A DNA stretch of 64,000 nucleotides from Ypsolopha sequella (Eukaryota; Arthropoda; Insecta; Lepidoptera; Ypsolophidae). Below, one piece after another: positions 11,846-23,220 of the stretch; the first letter of the stretch is position 1; every line of letters starts with the position of its first letter. The position numbers and the translations under genes are program-made. The notes under the pieces were generated by a model, which saw only the letters and a program-made list of their open reading frames with translations, did not search any database and was not told the DNA's origin. The stretch is taken from NCBI GenBank assembly GCA_934047225.1, contig OW203998.1, forward strand, positions 17,375,280-17,439,279, in the 5' to 3' direction.

Positions 11846-12169
11846 GTTGTCTGTTTATGTAAATTGGATCACTACGGAGTGAGGGGCAAATCTTTGGCGT
11901 TATTGAAGTCATATCTTAGTGATCGTATTCAAAAGTTAGACATTAACGGGGTAAAGTCAAGTGGAGCATTAGTTAAAATGGGTGTCCCGCAGGGTTCCAT
12001 ATTAGGGCCCTTGCTGTTTTTAATTTACATAAATGACCTTCCATATTTAGTTAAAGACTTAACGAAGATAGTATTATTCGCAGACGACACGTCACTTATT
12101 TTTAAAGTTAATAGACGTAAAGATATCCGAATACAACTTTATCACTGGTGCTTGATTGGTTTACTGTAA
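11846..12169 (+). pseudogene. LINE reverse transcriptase, N-terminal part of the surviving fragment
   Basis: Translation shows HYGVRGKSLALLKSYLSDR, then MGVPQGSILGPLLFLIYIND and the catalytic FADDTSL motif. These are the central motifs of non-LTR reverse transcriptase, including the two catalytic aspartates. The first codons of the longer ORF (before about 11846) come from the flanking tandem repeat and are not LINE. The frame closes at 12169 after LYHWCLIGLL. The family sequence resumes in another frame from 12148, so a one- or two-base indel lies near 12140-12150. The fragment lacks endonuclease, ORF1 and the front of RT, so it cannot be active. Confidence 0.85.
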
Positions 12170-12930
12170 ATAATTTAGTTTTAAACGCAAAAAAGACAAA
12201 GTGTATAAAATTTACGTTACCAAATGTAATTCAAGTGGATGGTAATTTGCTTTTGCAGGGGTCCAAGCTGGAGTTAGTTAACGAAACAAAGTTTTTAGGC
12301 ATTACGGTAGACTCTCGTCTTCAGTGGGGTCCCCACATAGAAGCCCTATGTGGTAGACTTAGTTCGGCCGCATACGCTGTTAGACGCATAAGACAAATTA
12401 CTGATGTAGATACTGCTAGACTAGTCTATTTTAGTTACTTTCACAGCATTATGTCATACGGCATGCTGTTATGGGGTAGAGCCGCGGATACAGACGCAGT
12501 CTTTGTTTTGCAGAAGAGAGCAATTCGGGCTATTTATAATATGAAGCACCGGGATTCATTAAGACAAAAGTTCAAAGAAATTAATATATTAACGGTTCCT
12601 TGTGAATATATTTACCAAGTCCTTAGATATGTCAGAAAAAATGTTGAGTCTTTCCCAAGGCTTGGTAAGCAACATTGTAAGGAGACCAGAAATAAGCATA
12701 AACTGGCTTTTCCAAAAATCAGACTCGCTAAGGTGAGTACCTCTTTTGTAGGACATGGTATAAGATTTTACAATAAACTTCCAAAGGAGGTCCTTACTTT
12801 GTCAGAGAATAAGTTTAAACTGTATATTAAGCAGGGCCTATTGAAAAAGGCATATTATAAAATAAATGAATATTTGGATGATGGTGAAGCATGGTGTTAC
12901 AGTGATAATGATACTCGTAGTAAGTTATAA
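12148..12930 (+). pseudogene. LINE reverse transcriptase, C-terminal part
   Basis: The 260-residue frame opens with DWFTVNNLVLNAKKTKCIKF, the conserved segment just after the RT catalytic motif. It continues through KFLGITVDSRLQWGPHIE, SYGMLLWGRAA and QKRAIRAIYNM, the thumb and C-terminal region typical of Jockey/CR1-type elements. It ends at TAA 12928-12930. The ATG at 12148 is only where the open frame starts after the frameshift, not a real start. Apart from that frameshift the sequence is uninterrupted, so the copy is fairly young. Confidence 0.85.
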
Positions 12931-13571
12931 TTTAATTAAATAGTATAATTTCTTAACTTATGATTCCTCTAAGGTGTAAACATTAATTGATTACAGACTG
13001 TAAAAGGAAAAGGACTATATGAGACAGGTAGACAAAGATATATATGTTTTTCTTTTTTTCATTAACCTGAATTCCTACTGTCTTGTATTTTCTTATCCCT
13101 TGGTTAAAGTAGATATAAGTCATATATTGTATAGTATAAGTTTTATGTTGAAAAAAAAGACATGATCTTGCTAAGTTTCTTGCCCTTCTTCTTAGCAAGA
13201 CTAATCGAATGGGCGGAGGTAGGCATGTATTTATATATGTAACCTATTAGTATGTAGTATATAGGATGGGATTTGGTCGGCCGCCTGGATTCGTGCTGGG
13301 GGCTCGGTTGGTGATCATTGAACCTTGTTCCTGGTCCCTGGCCGGGTCTCCGGTATGGGTTCGGGCGGCTGATTTGATTTTACCTTGTATAATATATATT
13401 TTACCTATCATTTTAATCGTAAATATATTGCTACATAAATTAAATAAACCTTTAATTTAGTTCATGTACATTTATTATTCTATTACATATATTTTCTTTA
13501 TTAGATTAAATTTGACGTGTAAAAAGTGTATATATCTATACCTGCTTTGCAAAATAAACTATTTGAATTTG
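12931..13571 (+). other. LINE 3' UTR and TTTGAA tail
   Basis: A non-coding 3' region with a GC-richer block at about 13266-13370 (GGCCGCCTGGATTCGTGCTG). The block is strongly conserved in the 48.94-49.33 kb copy. It ends CAAAATAAACTATTTGAATT, a tail form with TTTGAA repeats instead of poly(A). Confidence 0.75.
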
Positions 13572-14339
13572 ACTCTATATGGTAATTCTATGCTATGCAT
13601 ATGATTAAATACTTATTTATCAACATATTAGGGGCATCTGCACAGTCAAGGAAGTGTGTGTTTATTTACTCTTCAGTGTAATTCCAAGCTCTTTTTTTCT
13701 ATATATTTTGTAAAAACCTTTAGTATGTTATACCAACTCTCATACTGTAACTACTGTAAATATATATTGAAGATATGCATGCATAGCTTAGAATTACCCT
13801 GTTGGATAATTACACACAAATTTTTATACTTTTAAATATTTTAGAAAAAACTTTTTTCTTTGACTATACAGATTCCCTATATCTTGATAAATAATCAATT
13901 GGACATGTGCATAGCTCACAATTAACCTATAGATTAAATAATCACACACTCATACATTTTTAAATATTTTATCCCAAAGCTTTTGACCTCGACTGTACAT
14001 TTTACCCTATATATTTTGATAAATGTTTTCAGACATACATATACGTAGCTTAGAATTACACTGTAGAGTAATTAAAACACGCTTTAACACTTTTCATTTT
14101 TTTTTCATACATTTCACATGATTACTTTTGTTCTCGACTGTACAAATATCTCATGTATTTTGAAAAATATGTATTTATGCATAGCCAAGAATTACACCGT
14201 AGAGGAAATAAACGCACACTAATTCACTTTTAAATATTTTCTCATACATTTTATATAAAAACTTTTCTCCTTGCTTGTACAGTTATCCGGTCGATTTTGG
14301 GGTAACTGACAACGGTTTCTCGAATGTTATAAAAGTTTT

Positions 14340-15490
14340 ATCTTAAATCTTAATTTAAGAATATCGCTCAAGGAATAAAAAACGTCTATCGATTGTGTGA
14401 CACCACGATACGGCACAACACTAGCTAGCAAGTTTGACAAGTAGGAAGAGCATACATTACTTGTTTACTACATCTTAGCCAAAATTGTGAGCGTACATTG
14501 CCGGTAATGTATATTTTTGTTGTCACCATGAGTAAATTAGTTATTTATCTAAAATTCTCATATTATACAAAGTTTTTATAATTACAGGTGAAAGGAAATA
14601 TCTCAATTTTTCCGGTTTGCTTTCTTATTCGTGATTTTGCAAGTAATTATTGCACAAGACGGCATTTCTCTTTAGATTAGGCAGAGCTGTTCACAGAGTC
14701 ACGGTTCGCGTGCGACTATGGGCAGCGATCGCGTGTTTCGGTCTAAGTATTGGTGTTCAACAGTAGTTGTGGCGCGCGTGACACGCCCACTTAGCCTTTC
14801 TATTTGATTTAAATGTTCTGTGATTTAGATTTTTGCTTTATTTTTATTTTTTTCCGAGAACATGGCTTGATATAACTGTACTCGAGATAAATTACCGTTG
14901 CCTATGAAACTAATTCAGAAATTTAGACTTGAGGTTTTTATCTGTTTTTATCTGTTACGTATAATGCTCTGTTAAAATAATCTGACTTTTAGAAAATGAG
15001 CGTTTATTTTTCTGTTATTCTTTTTAAAAATTCATGCTGTCTTTACGAGAAAGTTCTCTCTGGGAAAACTATAATAAAATAAAGAACTATAAACTTAAAT
15101 AGACTATAATAAAAGCGAAAAGCAGGTCTGCAGAACCGCGGTCCTTTTTTAAACATCAATGTGCTATTTTTCTCGGCTTGCTGGAATAAATGTATAAATT
15201 TAGAGTATGTAATTTAAATCACGAATTTTTTCCTGCTTTTAATCTCATTTTATAAGTATTTTAGTATTTACGGGAAGTGACGTCATCATATTAGATCGAA
15301 TGGTCGGCTCCTACAAATTTAGGATGCGTTCAAGAAAAAATAGAACATGCCTATGGAAATGAGTGGTGATGACGTCATTGAAGATCAAATTAATGAAATT
15401 GCATATTTTTATTCAATAATCAAAATATTAGGTCATTTACTTTGAAATTATTATTGTTGTCTCATTCATACACTCAATTTACTGTACAAA
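14340..15490. other. Intergenic DNA, no supported gene
   Basis: No recognisable ORF. A CpG-bearing stretch at 14690-14790 and short GTGACGTCATCA motifs near 15277 and 15370 are visible, but neither has enough context to assign. Confidence 0.4.
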
Positions 15491-15494
15491 AATT

Positions 15495-15800
15495 TTTGCA
15501 TTTTTTTTGGGAATGACCTATCCAAATCTCATTTTAAAAAATGTGTATGAATGAGACAACAATAAGCTTCCAGTGATTTTAATTGAAATTTTTAAAAGTG
15601 TCAGGTCAAAAAAAATATTACGAATATTATCATGGAAATGGATGACATCTAAGACGAACTGTCTTTGAAGATTTAACTTGGGTAATCAAACTGAAAACAA
15701 ACACAACATTTTGATATAAAACCTGGAAAGCAACTTTAAAACAAAAAACAAATAATGGAAATAGCTAAGAAAATTTCGGCAATTTCATAGTAAATTACCT
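15495..15800 (+). repeat. Interspersed repeat family R-D, copy 2
   Basis: Direct match to 7455-7750. Landmarks are GGGAATGACCTATCCAAATC, GTGTATGAATGAGAC and AAGAAAATTTCGGCAATT. Confidence 0.6.
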
Positions 15801-16069
15801 ATTAAAATCGCTTATTCTGAAAGTCTACTAAAAACAGATAAGGAAAGCTATTCCTCGAAATGGTTTTCGAATCGTAAACATTGGCGAAAAATAGAAGAGG
15901 CCAATTGAACGTAGGTCACAGTGTGTTAACTCACAAGGGAAAGTTCTGAGCGCGAACTCTCCAAAATTAATGAAACTTGTGGATATGTTAGAGTAGGCTA
16001 TACTATTCTGAACACAGCCTGTGTCTGCCAGGAATGCCTGCACTTACGGTACCGTGTACCCCGACAATG

Positions 16070-16215
16070 TAGCTGATTCTGAATGCTTTAACTTTAGTTT
16101 TAGTGCTGTCAAAACTAAAACTATCCCAAAGTAATTTAGCTTCTGTTCCCAGCATTTAAGGACTATATTGCAATAAACAAAATTTAGTCGTGACAGCCTT
16201 CAGAATTTGCTTTAA
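16070..16215. mobile_element. Foldback MITE family M-1, copy 1
   Basis: Terminal inverted arms contain TGATTCTGAATGCTTTAACT and a degraded right end, TTCAGAATTTGCTTTAATT. Other copies are at 23016-23175 and 45649-45808. The internal GCAATAAACAAAATTTAGT and CCCAAAGTAATTTAGCTTCT segments are shared. Confidence 0.65.
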
Positions 16216-16236
16216 TTATTAGCTGATATCTACAGC

Positions 16237-16638
16237 CAGTGGCGTGCATAGAACTTTTTTACGGTAAAGTAATCAGAAAGTCAAGTTTGACAATAAAAAA
16301 ATATGAAAAATTTAAATAACACTTTGAAAAAAGAAAGACATCTTGAATTAATAACACTTGTACTTATAGTTTCACTTTATTTATGTTAACTCCCAACCGG
16401 TTTCAGATTTTACTCCATTTTCAAGGGAAGATGTTAATTAAAATTTTTCACTGACTCCAGGCACTATCTCTATATAAATTTTGAAAAAAGAAAGTTTGTA
16501 TGACGCACTGCCTACCCTAGAAAGAACATTTTCATACAAACTTTTTTTTTCAAAGTGTTATTTAAATTTTTTGATATTTTTTTATTGTCAAACTTGACTT
16601 GATCGATTTTCCGGAAAAAACTTCTATGCACGCCACTG
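16237..16638. mobile_element. hAT-type MITE with 8-bp target duplication
   Basis: The terminal inverted repeats CAGTGGCGTGCATAGAA (16237-16253) and its complement (16622-16638) are flanked by TCTACAGC on both sides (16229-16236 and 16639-16646). An 8-bp duplication plus CAGTGG ends is characteristic of hAT-family transposons. No transposase is present. The arms extend inward (CTTGAC, AATTTAAATAACACTTTG). A second insertion sits inside at 16338-16479. Confidence 0.85.
16338..16479. mobile_element. Short insertion nested in the hAT MITE, with 15-bp target duplication
   Basis: TTTGAAAAAAGAAAG occurs at 16323-16337 and again at 16480-16494, flanking a roughly 142-bp insert. The insert carries an AACCGGTTTCAGATTTTA motif, related to the foldback at 7977-8266. 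A 15-bp duplication is the size expected for target-primed retroposition. The insert is too short to encode anything. Confidence 0.65.
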
Positions 16639-16649
16639 TCTACAGCCAA

Positions 16650-17670
16650 GTGTGTGCCGGAGACGTAATTTCGGAATTAAACTAAAAATTATAAAAAAAA
16701 AGAAAAAAGTAAAAATATTTTAGAACTTATTTGTTTTTCATTAAATACTTATCGCAGATAAAACACGTTATATTTTGTATTCGACATCAGTGGAAGTGTA
16801 AGAAATTAAGTAATTAGGTCTCAATGTTATTTATTATACAATTTATTTTATACATCACTGAACTAGGTAGATATTTGACATTATAATAATAGTGGAATGA
16901 TGTCAATTTAAATTTTAAATAATACTCTCTTGTTCAACTTTCCCCTGATAAACTGTGACATAAAATGAAAGAAACTGGAAGTTGTACCCCAAAAACTAAT
17001 TATCAAGATATAAATTTTTGCCTTAGGTAATAATTGTAATTAATTATTATAATATGGCACGAAAAGTGATATGATTGTGTTCAAAATTCTACATTATCCA
17101 CAAAGTTTTAGTCAATTTGGAAAATTCTTGTTCAGAGCCTTCTCCCCTTGACAGTCAGTTGTCCAGAGTAGAATACCGTGAGATATTTTGAATATCACAT
17201 AAAGTGCACAGAACGTATATACTTTAAGTTATCACAAATATAAACTTTAATTTCAATATATTAAAATATAATTCGAAGAAAACTTACCTCAATATATACT
17301 CATATATAATATATGTATAATATGATCGGGATCAGCAGATTCAGACTGCCTTCACTATAAATAATAAAATAAAATATAAGTATATTGGATATAGATAAAA
17401 CACATCAGAGATCAAAAATAACAAATACAATTCGCAGAGAAGGTAAAAACATTTTCCAGGGGCTCCCAAACTGTGCCAGGCAGGACTTTGGATAACAAAT
17501 GACAATTTCGTATCCAGAATAACATCGTTGTACAACATAATAAAACAAAAGCTAAAAGAGAAAGAAAATATAAAACATAATTTTTACATTAGACATAAGA
17601 ACTTAAGGTGTTTAAAATATACTTATTTATAGATATGGAACATATAAATAATAAAAACAATTAATACACG
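16650..17670. other. AT-rich intergenic DNA with one short repeat scrap
   Basis: At 17318-17355, ATGATCGGGATCAGCAGATT and CAGACTGCCTTCA match the outer foldback family at 5270 and 19110. Nothing else can be assigned. Confidence 0.4.
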
Positions 17671-17809
17671 ATATATTTCGACTCCTACTGTGGAGTCGTC
17701 ATCAGTCGAATGAGGTATAAATATGACATAAAAAATATATATTTTTTTTAAAAAGTGACATCTGTTGAAAAGAAGGAGGAACAAAGAAACTTTTTGGGAG
17801 TGATGATAG

Positions 17810-17821
17810 TAGTGATGATGA

Positions 17822-17853
<32 letters not shown>

Positions 17854-18233
17854 AATGATGGTGATGATGATGGTGATGATGGTGATGATGATGATGGTGA
17901 TGATGATGATGATGATGATGGTGATGGGGATGGTGATGGTGATGGTTATGATGATGATGGTACTATTGGGGTATTAAAGTGAATGTTTTGTCAGATATGT
18001 CATGTTTGTCTCTCAGTGCTGTATGTCAGTGCTGTCTGTTAAGTGGTGTTCACTATGGACCAGGACTTAACAGACAGCACTGACAGACAGCACTGACAGA
18101 CAAACATGACATCACTCATCTGACAAAACATTCACTTTAATACCCCAATAGTACCATCATAACCATCACCATCACCATCATCATCATCATCACCATCATC
18201 ATCACCATCATCAACATCATCATCATCATCATT

Positions 18234-18268
<35 letters not shown>
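17810..18268. repeat. Giant palindrome with GAT/ATC trinucleotide arms
   Basis: The left arm (about 17810-18043) and right arm (18066-18268) are inverted copies, with a 22-base spacer at 18044-18065. The inner arms carry near-duplicate CAGTGCTGT-TGTCAGTGCTGT units and TTTGTCAGAT. The outer arms are (GAT)n at 17818-17960 and (ATC)n at 18158-18267. The aspartate-rich ORF at 17755-17982 only reads through the GAT repeat and is not a gene. Confidence 0.85.
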
Positions 18269-18479
18269 ACTTAAAACATACTTAGAACTTGAGATTTTGC
18301 AAGAGACCAACAACCCTCCAGTAATTTTTCTGTATCCTCATAGTCCACTGTTTTTAACCAATCTGATAATGTCGTTTTCGCCTCAAAAAGGCGAACTTGC
18401 TTCCAAAAACTGTGTTCGTCCGTGAGCCTGGCAGTCTATACATGCGCTTTTTGAGTATTTAATTATATATCTTTGAAGT

Positions 18480-19200
18480 AGTCATACTGACTGCCTCAAT
18501 CTGGGTGATTGAAGATGCTTACGCGATGACGTTACACCTCGGGTTCGGTCAGACGATCCTGACGCACAACGTTGCGGTGAACGGTTCAACGCAACGTCAT
18601 GAAGCAGCATGACGCTAACCCACCTAGTGGTCATTCGGTTCTGCCGCAGCTAGCGACAACTTGGACGTCTAATTAAATCCATTGATGCGTAAGTAAGCGC
18701 ACGAGTCACACGACGACGACACGACGCACTGCCTGACGCAGACCGAAGTCAATGACTCTACGCAAAGCTGCGATGTGCGGCTTCCGTGTTCCCCGCTCCC
18801 CCGTTCAACGCAACGTTGTGGTTGTGCGTTGGGGTCGCTAGACCGACACAGCGCTGCGTAAACATCATCGCGTAAAGGTGCCAGTCCGAGCGCAGCGGCT
18901 CTGGCGACAGGGCGGCCACGTCATCGTCAGTACCACCGCGACAGAGCGACAGTATTACGCACTATGCAAATGTATGAAAAAACACAGCGGCCTTGTTTAC
19001 GCTCCCATGACATTAAAATTTGCATAGTGCGTAACACTGTCGCTCTGCCGCGGCGTCAGCGACGCGGTTGCACTGTCACCAGAGCCGCTGCGCTCGGACT
19101 CGCACCCAGATGAAGGCAGTCTGAATCTGCTGAAACCGGTCGGCTATCACGATAATGTATAAATTGAGGTGGGCCGTTTTGTTTAAATCATAAATTAACC
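18480..19200. mobile_element. Nested GC-rich foldback elements
   Basis: The outer inverted repeat runs from GACTGCCTCAATCTGGGTG (left, 18490) to CACCCAGATGAAGGCAGTC (right, 19095). Inside are two further foldbacks. One is at about 18543-18847, with ends TCGGTCAGACGATCCTGACG and GTTGGGGTCGCTAGACCGA. The other is at about 18880-19108, with ends GTCCGAGCGCAGCGGCTCTG and CAGAGCCGCTGCGCTCGGAC. The whole block is much richer in CpG than its surroundings. No ORF is recognisable. Confidence 0.7.
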
Positions 19201-19209
19201 TCAAGTTTC

Positions 19210-19985
19210 ATTTGATTCTATAATTTTAAATTATTTTAACTTCGTTTCTTTATACGCATGGAAATGAATTAAATACATCCCTTTTAATAAAGATAACCGG
19301 AAAAGCTCCTCTATTTTATTACATAATGTAGTCAATTAATAGATTTTTCTGTCAATAAATAAATTATTTTCTAGCCCGTCTAATTTCGTTAAGTGCAATC
19401 GTGCTCCATATTTCTTGTCCTTAATTTGTTATCACAAATCGATAACTGAACAAGTTAACTTATTGTATTTCAGTGCTTATCGCAAATCAATACCTGACGC
19501 GGTTAAAATATGTTTTGTTACATTTCCTATCTTTGACGTCAGTACACTGATAGTAAAGAGTTGTGTATAGGAAACCAAAAGATGGTGTCTGTCTTGTTTT
19601 ATTTACTAAAAAAATTTATTAAATAGCAAACGAAAGAGACTTCTAAAAACGTAAATAAGTCTATAAATTTTCTTTACGTTATTATAAAACAACGTTCTAC
19701 ATATTTAAATCAGTAAAGTTTCCTCGTAAAGGAAAACCTATTTCATAAGAAAACTTTAAATTAGATCAAGATACTAAAAGTTATATAACTCTCAGGCAAG
19801 GAGAAGCCTATTATTATGTGATGTAATATTCTAAATTCGTAGCGGGTGGATGAGTCCTGGACGGACTCTCCGCGATCGTGAGTGTTGTGCACTTCCTTCC
19901 GGTCAATGAGCCCAGCCAGGATAGCTCCTTTCGTATCTTGGAATCGGTTGCCAACTGGTTTCCAACCATAAAAAACATAAATATA
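19210..19985. other. AT-rich intergenic DNA, no supported gene
   Basis: Antisense ORFs at 19761-20054 run into the LINE tail and have no recognisable domain. No repeat boundary was found. Confidence 0.4.
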
Positions 19986-19989
19986 CCAT

Positions 19990-20276
19990 CGAATTCCAAA
20001 TTCAAATTCAAAATTTAAAACGTTTATTTTGCAAAGTAGGTATATATAATACACGTTTCACAAGTCAAATCTTAATCTTATAAAAATATATGTAATAAAA
20101 TAATAAATGTACATGAACTAGATTAAATGTTTATTTAATTTATGTAGCAATATGTATACGATTAAAATTATAGGTAAAATATTATTATACAAAGTGAAAT
20201 CCAATCAACCGCCCGAACCCATACCGGAGACCCGGCCAGGGACCAAGAACAAGGTTCAATGATCACCAACCGATTG
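19990..20276 (-). mobile_element. 3' end of the Jockey/CR1-type LINE, inverted and diverged
   Basis: The reverse complement matches the 3' UTR at 13199-13571. TTCAAATTCAAATT at about 19992-20006 is the tail. CATGAACTAGATTAAA and the GGCCAGGGACCAAGAACAAG block follow. Copy length is about 290 bp, 5'-truncated at about 20276. It is more diverged than the copies at 13.2 and 48.9 kb, so it is an older insertion. Confidence 0.7.
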
Positions 20277-20279
20277 TCT

Positions 20280-22990
20280 TAGGATACGTTCGCACTTGAG
20301 TTGACGTCACAGTTCGTAAATAGTTTGATACCCACTACACTGAAGGCAATTTTGAAAGTACGGTTTTATCCATGTTTTTAGGGATAGGCAATGGTAAAGC
20401 TTTCAAAGATACATAATAGGCCCACAGCTTCAGAACACAAAATCTGGTCACTAAACTAGATTAGACACTAGGGAAGGTGGAGCTCGCCGCGATCCCTGGT
20501 TTGCGTCTCATTTCTTGGATGGCAGGACAATAAACTAGGACATGCTCTAGTAACCTATTCGTCCTCATTTAAGCACCCGCGTGACGTGATATTAAGGGGG
20601 TATATCGTTAATATCGACCCTATTTGAAGTTATTTATCTGCTGTTCAAAAGTAGTCTCAAGTTAAATAAATTAGTGTTACAATGTTGGGGCCTTTTTCTA
20701 GATCTTGCACTATCAGAAACGCGATTGGAAGAACTTTACTCGATAGAAATAATTATTGAAATGAGGTCTAACATTACACTTTTTTTGATATTCTGACAAA
20801 TTGGGATAGTATACAGACATTAAAAATATTTATTCAGATGGGTTTTAACAAACCTAAATTACTGGAAAAGGAAATTTTCATAGCTATTTTAGTTATTTTT
20901 GTATTAGTTTAAAACCGATATTTTGTAAATTTTTCCCGATTCCGTCCCTCTCGCACTGCGGTACTTTCCGCCTGGAGTATCGGGGACCTTTGCACCGACG
21001 ATATATCACCTTAATGATTACATTTTTCCTACAGAGAATGACGAAACATGTAAATGTTTAGTAGTTATTACAAAATAAATGAACATTTATTGTCTGCTAT
21101 CATACTTATCATATCATTTATAACACGCATTAATTACAATTTACCGTAATATTGGATTGCAAAAATTCGTCAGCAATATCTTTATTTAAACAAACATGAT
21201 AATAGGTAATTTTGAATTTCTTAAAAAATTTAAAAAGAATAAGTTACGGTCAACTAGACTTAGCGTGTGATATCTTTTAAAAGGATTTTTTTATTTATGT
21301 AAATTTGTATTTTCACTTTATCAAAGAATATTTTGTCCGCCAATAAAATTGTCTCTTGTAACATGAGTTACAACAACCTAGTGTCTATATGTTGCTGTTT
21401 ATCATGTGTTCTATATTTGCTGTGGAAATCAACAGCAATACGTCTTCGAAAAACCGCTTACCAGATTGTCCATTTTACTTCCACCGTAAAGAGTTCATTA
21501 GCAGTTAACGAAGCCATATTTAACTCACAGGATCTGGATGGTGGCCAGAGTTTGCTGACAGCTGCTGAGTGGGACCTTCCCTCGAGACCTAAAGGGGGAA
21601 ACGGGAGGTCGATACCCCCACCCTCCAATCCGATGTCACGTGACTAGTTCTAGTATTTGTTAAAATGGTTGGAACTAAATTGGGTTACGTTTACTCCTTT
21701 TGTTGTTTGAATACTTTTAAGGCCGAGTGTAAAACGAAAACGTTTTACGACAAAACTAGATTGAACATTTTAACGGTTAACAATAAAAGCGAGGTCTATG
21801 AAAGAAAAATAAGAAATAACTGTTTGTATATAAACTCCTAAATGTTACCTAATTCAGTAGTTTTATTTGTCTTCTCGACAGTTGCGTGAGTAAGGCTAAT
21901 AAAGGGTATCTGATGTCAAACTGTGTCACGTTTCCTCTTTATTTTACTTACATATGTATACAAAACACGGTAGATGTGTGCCCTTAAAACTTTGAAACTG
22001 GTGATTTGAATTTAATGAAGTTTGCTTGGTTTATAGTCAAAAATGTCCGGGATAAGGACAGGAAGTAAAACTACTAAGTTTTGTAAATATAAATTACATT
22101 TTCTTCCAACTTCTAAATAGCGTGTCATCATCAATCTAAATATCACGACAAATAAAGTAGTAGTTGATTGACCAGAGTTGAAAAAGTTTCTTACATTTGT
22201 GTACATATTTTCCAAAGCGTTTATAAAAGTTTAGCTGTTTGACACACACGCACGATAAATCACTAACTTATTATAAGCGATCATTGAATAATAATTTCTC
22301 TACGTAAGTGATAAATCGACAATCGAACTAAAATTTACAGTAACAAGACACTCTAATCATTATTAGTACAGTTTAAAGAAAACCAGATGATTAACTTCTC
22401 AATCCTTTTTCACTTGATACAACAATCTACTATTCTTTAATTACGTATGTACTTATCCTTATACCAACCGAATTATTTTCTGCCCCAAAATATTTTGTTC
22501 CTTGCTCCGAAAAGAACCCATTAATATTTGCTACTTTTTCTCCGCAGGTACAAAGATGATTTGTAAGAGCACCGAGGCCCTTAATCTTGACCTTAATCTA
22601 AAGCTGGAGAAGGCACTTCCTCTTCCCTTTTTACTTGAAAATGGCTCTGCCCTTAATAAAACAAATCTTTCCCCCCACCCGAGCCATCTCTCCTACCTCG
22701 TTTGAGTAATAGATCCACAAACACTTCTGTTCATGCAACTTGAAGCTTAACTTTTAGTAACAGAGTTGCTTTTTGTTTGTGTATGGTAAAGAATGGAGTT
22801 TGTATATTTGCGGTTAAGTCTTCAGTCTTAATTGGAAAACAATTGTCCTTTTATTTCTACGACAAAAGCACGCGGGATGTCTTTACTGCTTTGTTTTCGG
22901 AAAATTGTTCTTGGAAATCGGTCTGGTTTTGATGCTGGTATTAATTTTGGAGTGAGTAATTAAACGTTCCGTAATGCGAACTTGTCAATA
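20280..22990. other. Intergenic DNA; partial R-B repeat, no supported gene
   Basis: 20820-21010 is a diverged partial copy of repeat R-B. The ORF at 21333-21647 has no recognisable motif and begins with a non-ATG codon. At 22535-22549, a TTTTTCTCCGCAG tract resembles a splice acceptor before the ORF at 22502-22705, but no coding motif supports an exon. Confidence 0.35.
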
Positions 22991-23015
22991 ATGTTTTAGT
23001 TCTGATTTTATCAGG

Positions 23016-23175
23016 ACAGCAGCTGATTTTGAAGGCTTTAATTTTAGTTGAAATGCTGTCAAAAATAATTTTTTTTTCATTGCAAAATAGTCCCTGACTG
23101 TTAGGAACAGAAGCTAAATAACTTTTGAAAAAAATAATTTTGACAGCTCTAAAACTAAACCCTTCAGAATCTAAT
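23016..23175. mobile_element. Foldback MITE family M-1, copy 2
   Basis: The arms GAAGGCTTTAATTTTAGTTG and an inverted end with GACAGCTCTAAAACTAAA / CCTTCAGAATC are shared with 45649-45808. The internal ATTGCAAAATAGTCCCTGA block is also shared. Confidence 0.7.
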
Positions 23176-23220
23176 TTAAAGTCCTAAAAAGTACCTAAAA
23201 TGTCTGCTGCAATTGTTTAA

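Larger units (their letters stand above)
11846..13571 (+). mobile_element. 5'-truncated Jockey/CR1-type LINE
   Basis: This 1.7-kb copy starts within the reverse transcriptase domain and ends with TTTGAATTTGA. ACTCT flanks both ends (11841-11845 and 13572-13576). The surrounding tandem repeat reads through if the insert is left out, which fixes the borders. It has two coding pieces with one frameshift, then a 3' UTR from about 12931. That UTR recurs at 48940-49327 (near-identical) and 19990-20276 (inverted, diverged). 5' truncation is the usual outcome of target-primed reverse transcription. Confidence 0.8.
11512..14330. repeat. Large palindromic tandem-repeat element, interrupted by a LINE
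   Basis: The outer ends are mirror images: ATTCGAGAAACCGTTAACAG at 11513 and a segment ending GGTTTCTCGAATGTTATAA near 14333. Inside, units of about 142 bp repeat. Hallmarks are TTTATTTACTCTAC, GTAATTCTAAGCTATGCAT and TGTACAGTCGAGAACAAAAG. They run forward from 11570 to 11845 and from 13572 to about 13690, then inverted from about 13740 to 14290. The symmetry centre is near 13690-13740. The LINE at 11846-13571 interrupts a unit at its TTTATTTACTCT motif. Confidence 0.75.

Noticed and set aside
17755..17982. Aspartate-rich 75-residue ORF
   Set aside because: It is only a translation of the (GAT)n tract in the left arm of the palindrome.
21333..21647. 104-residue ORF as a host gene
   Set aside because: It has a non-ATG start, no recognisable motif and no splice context.
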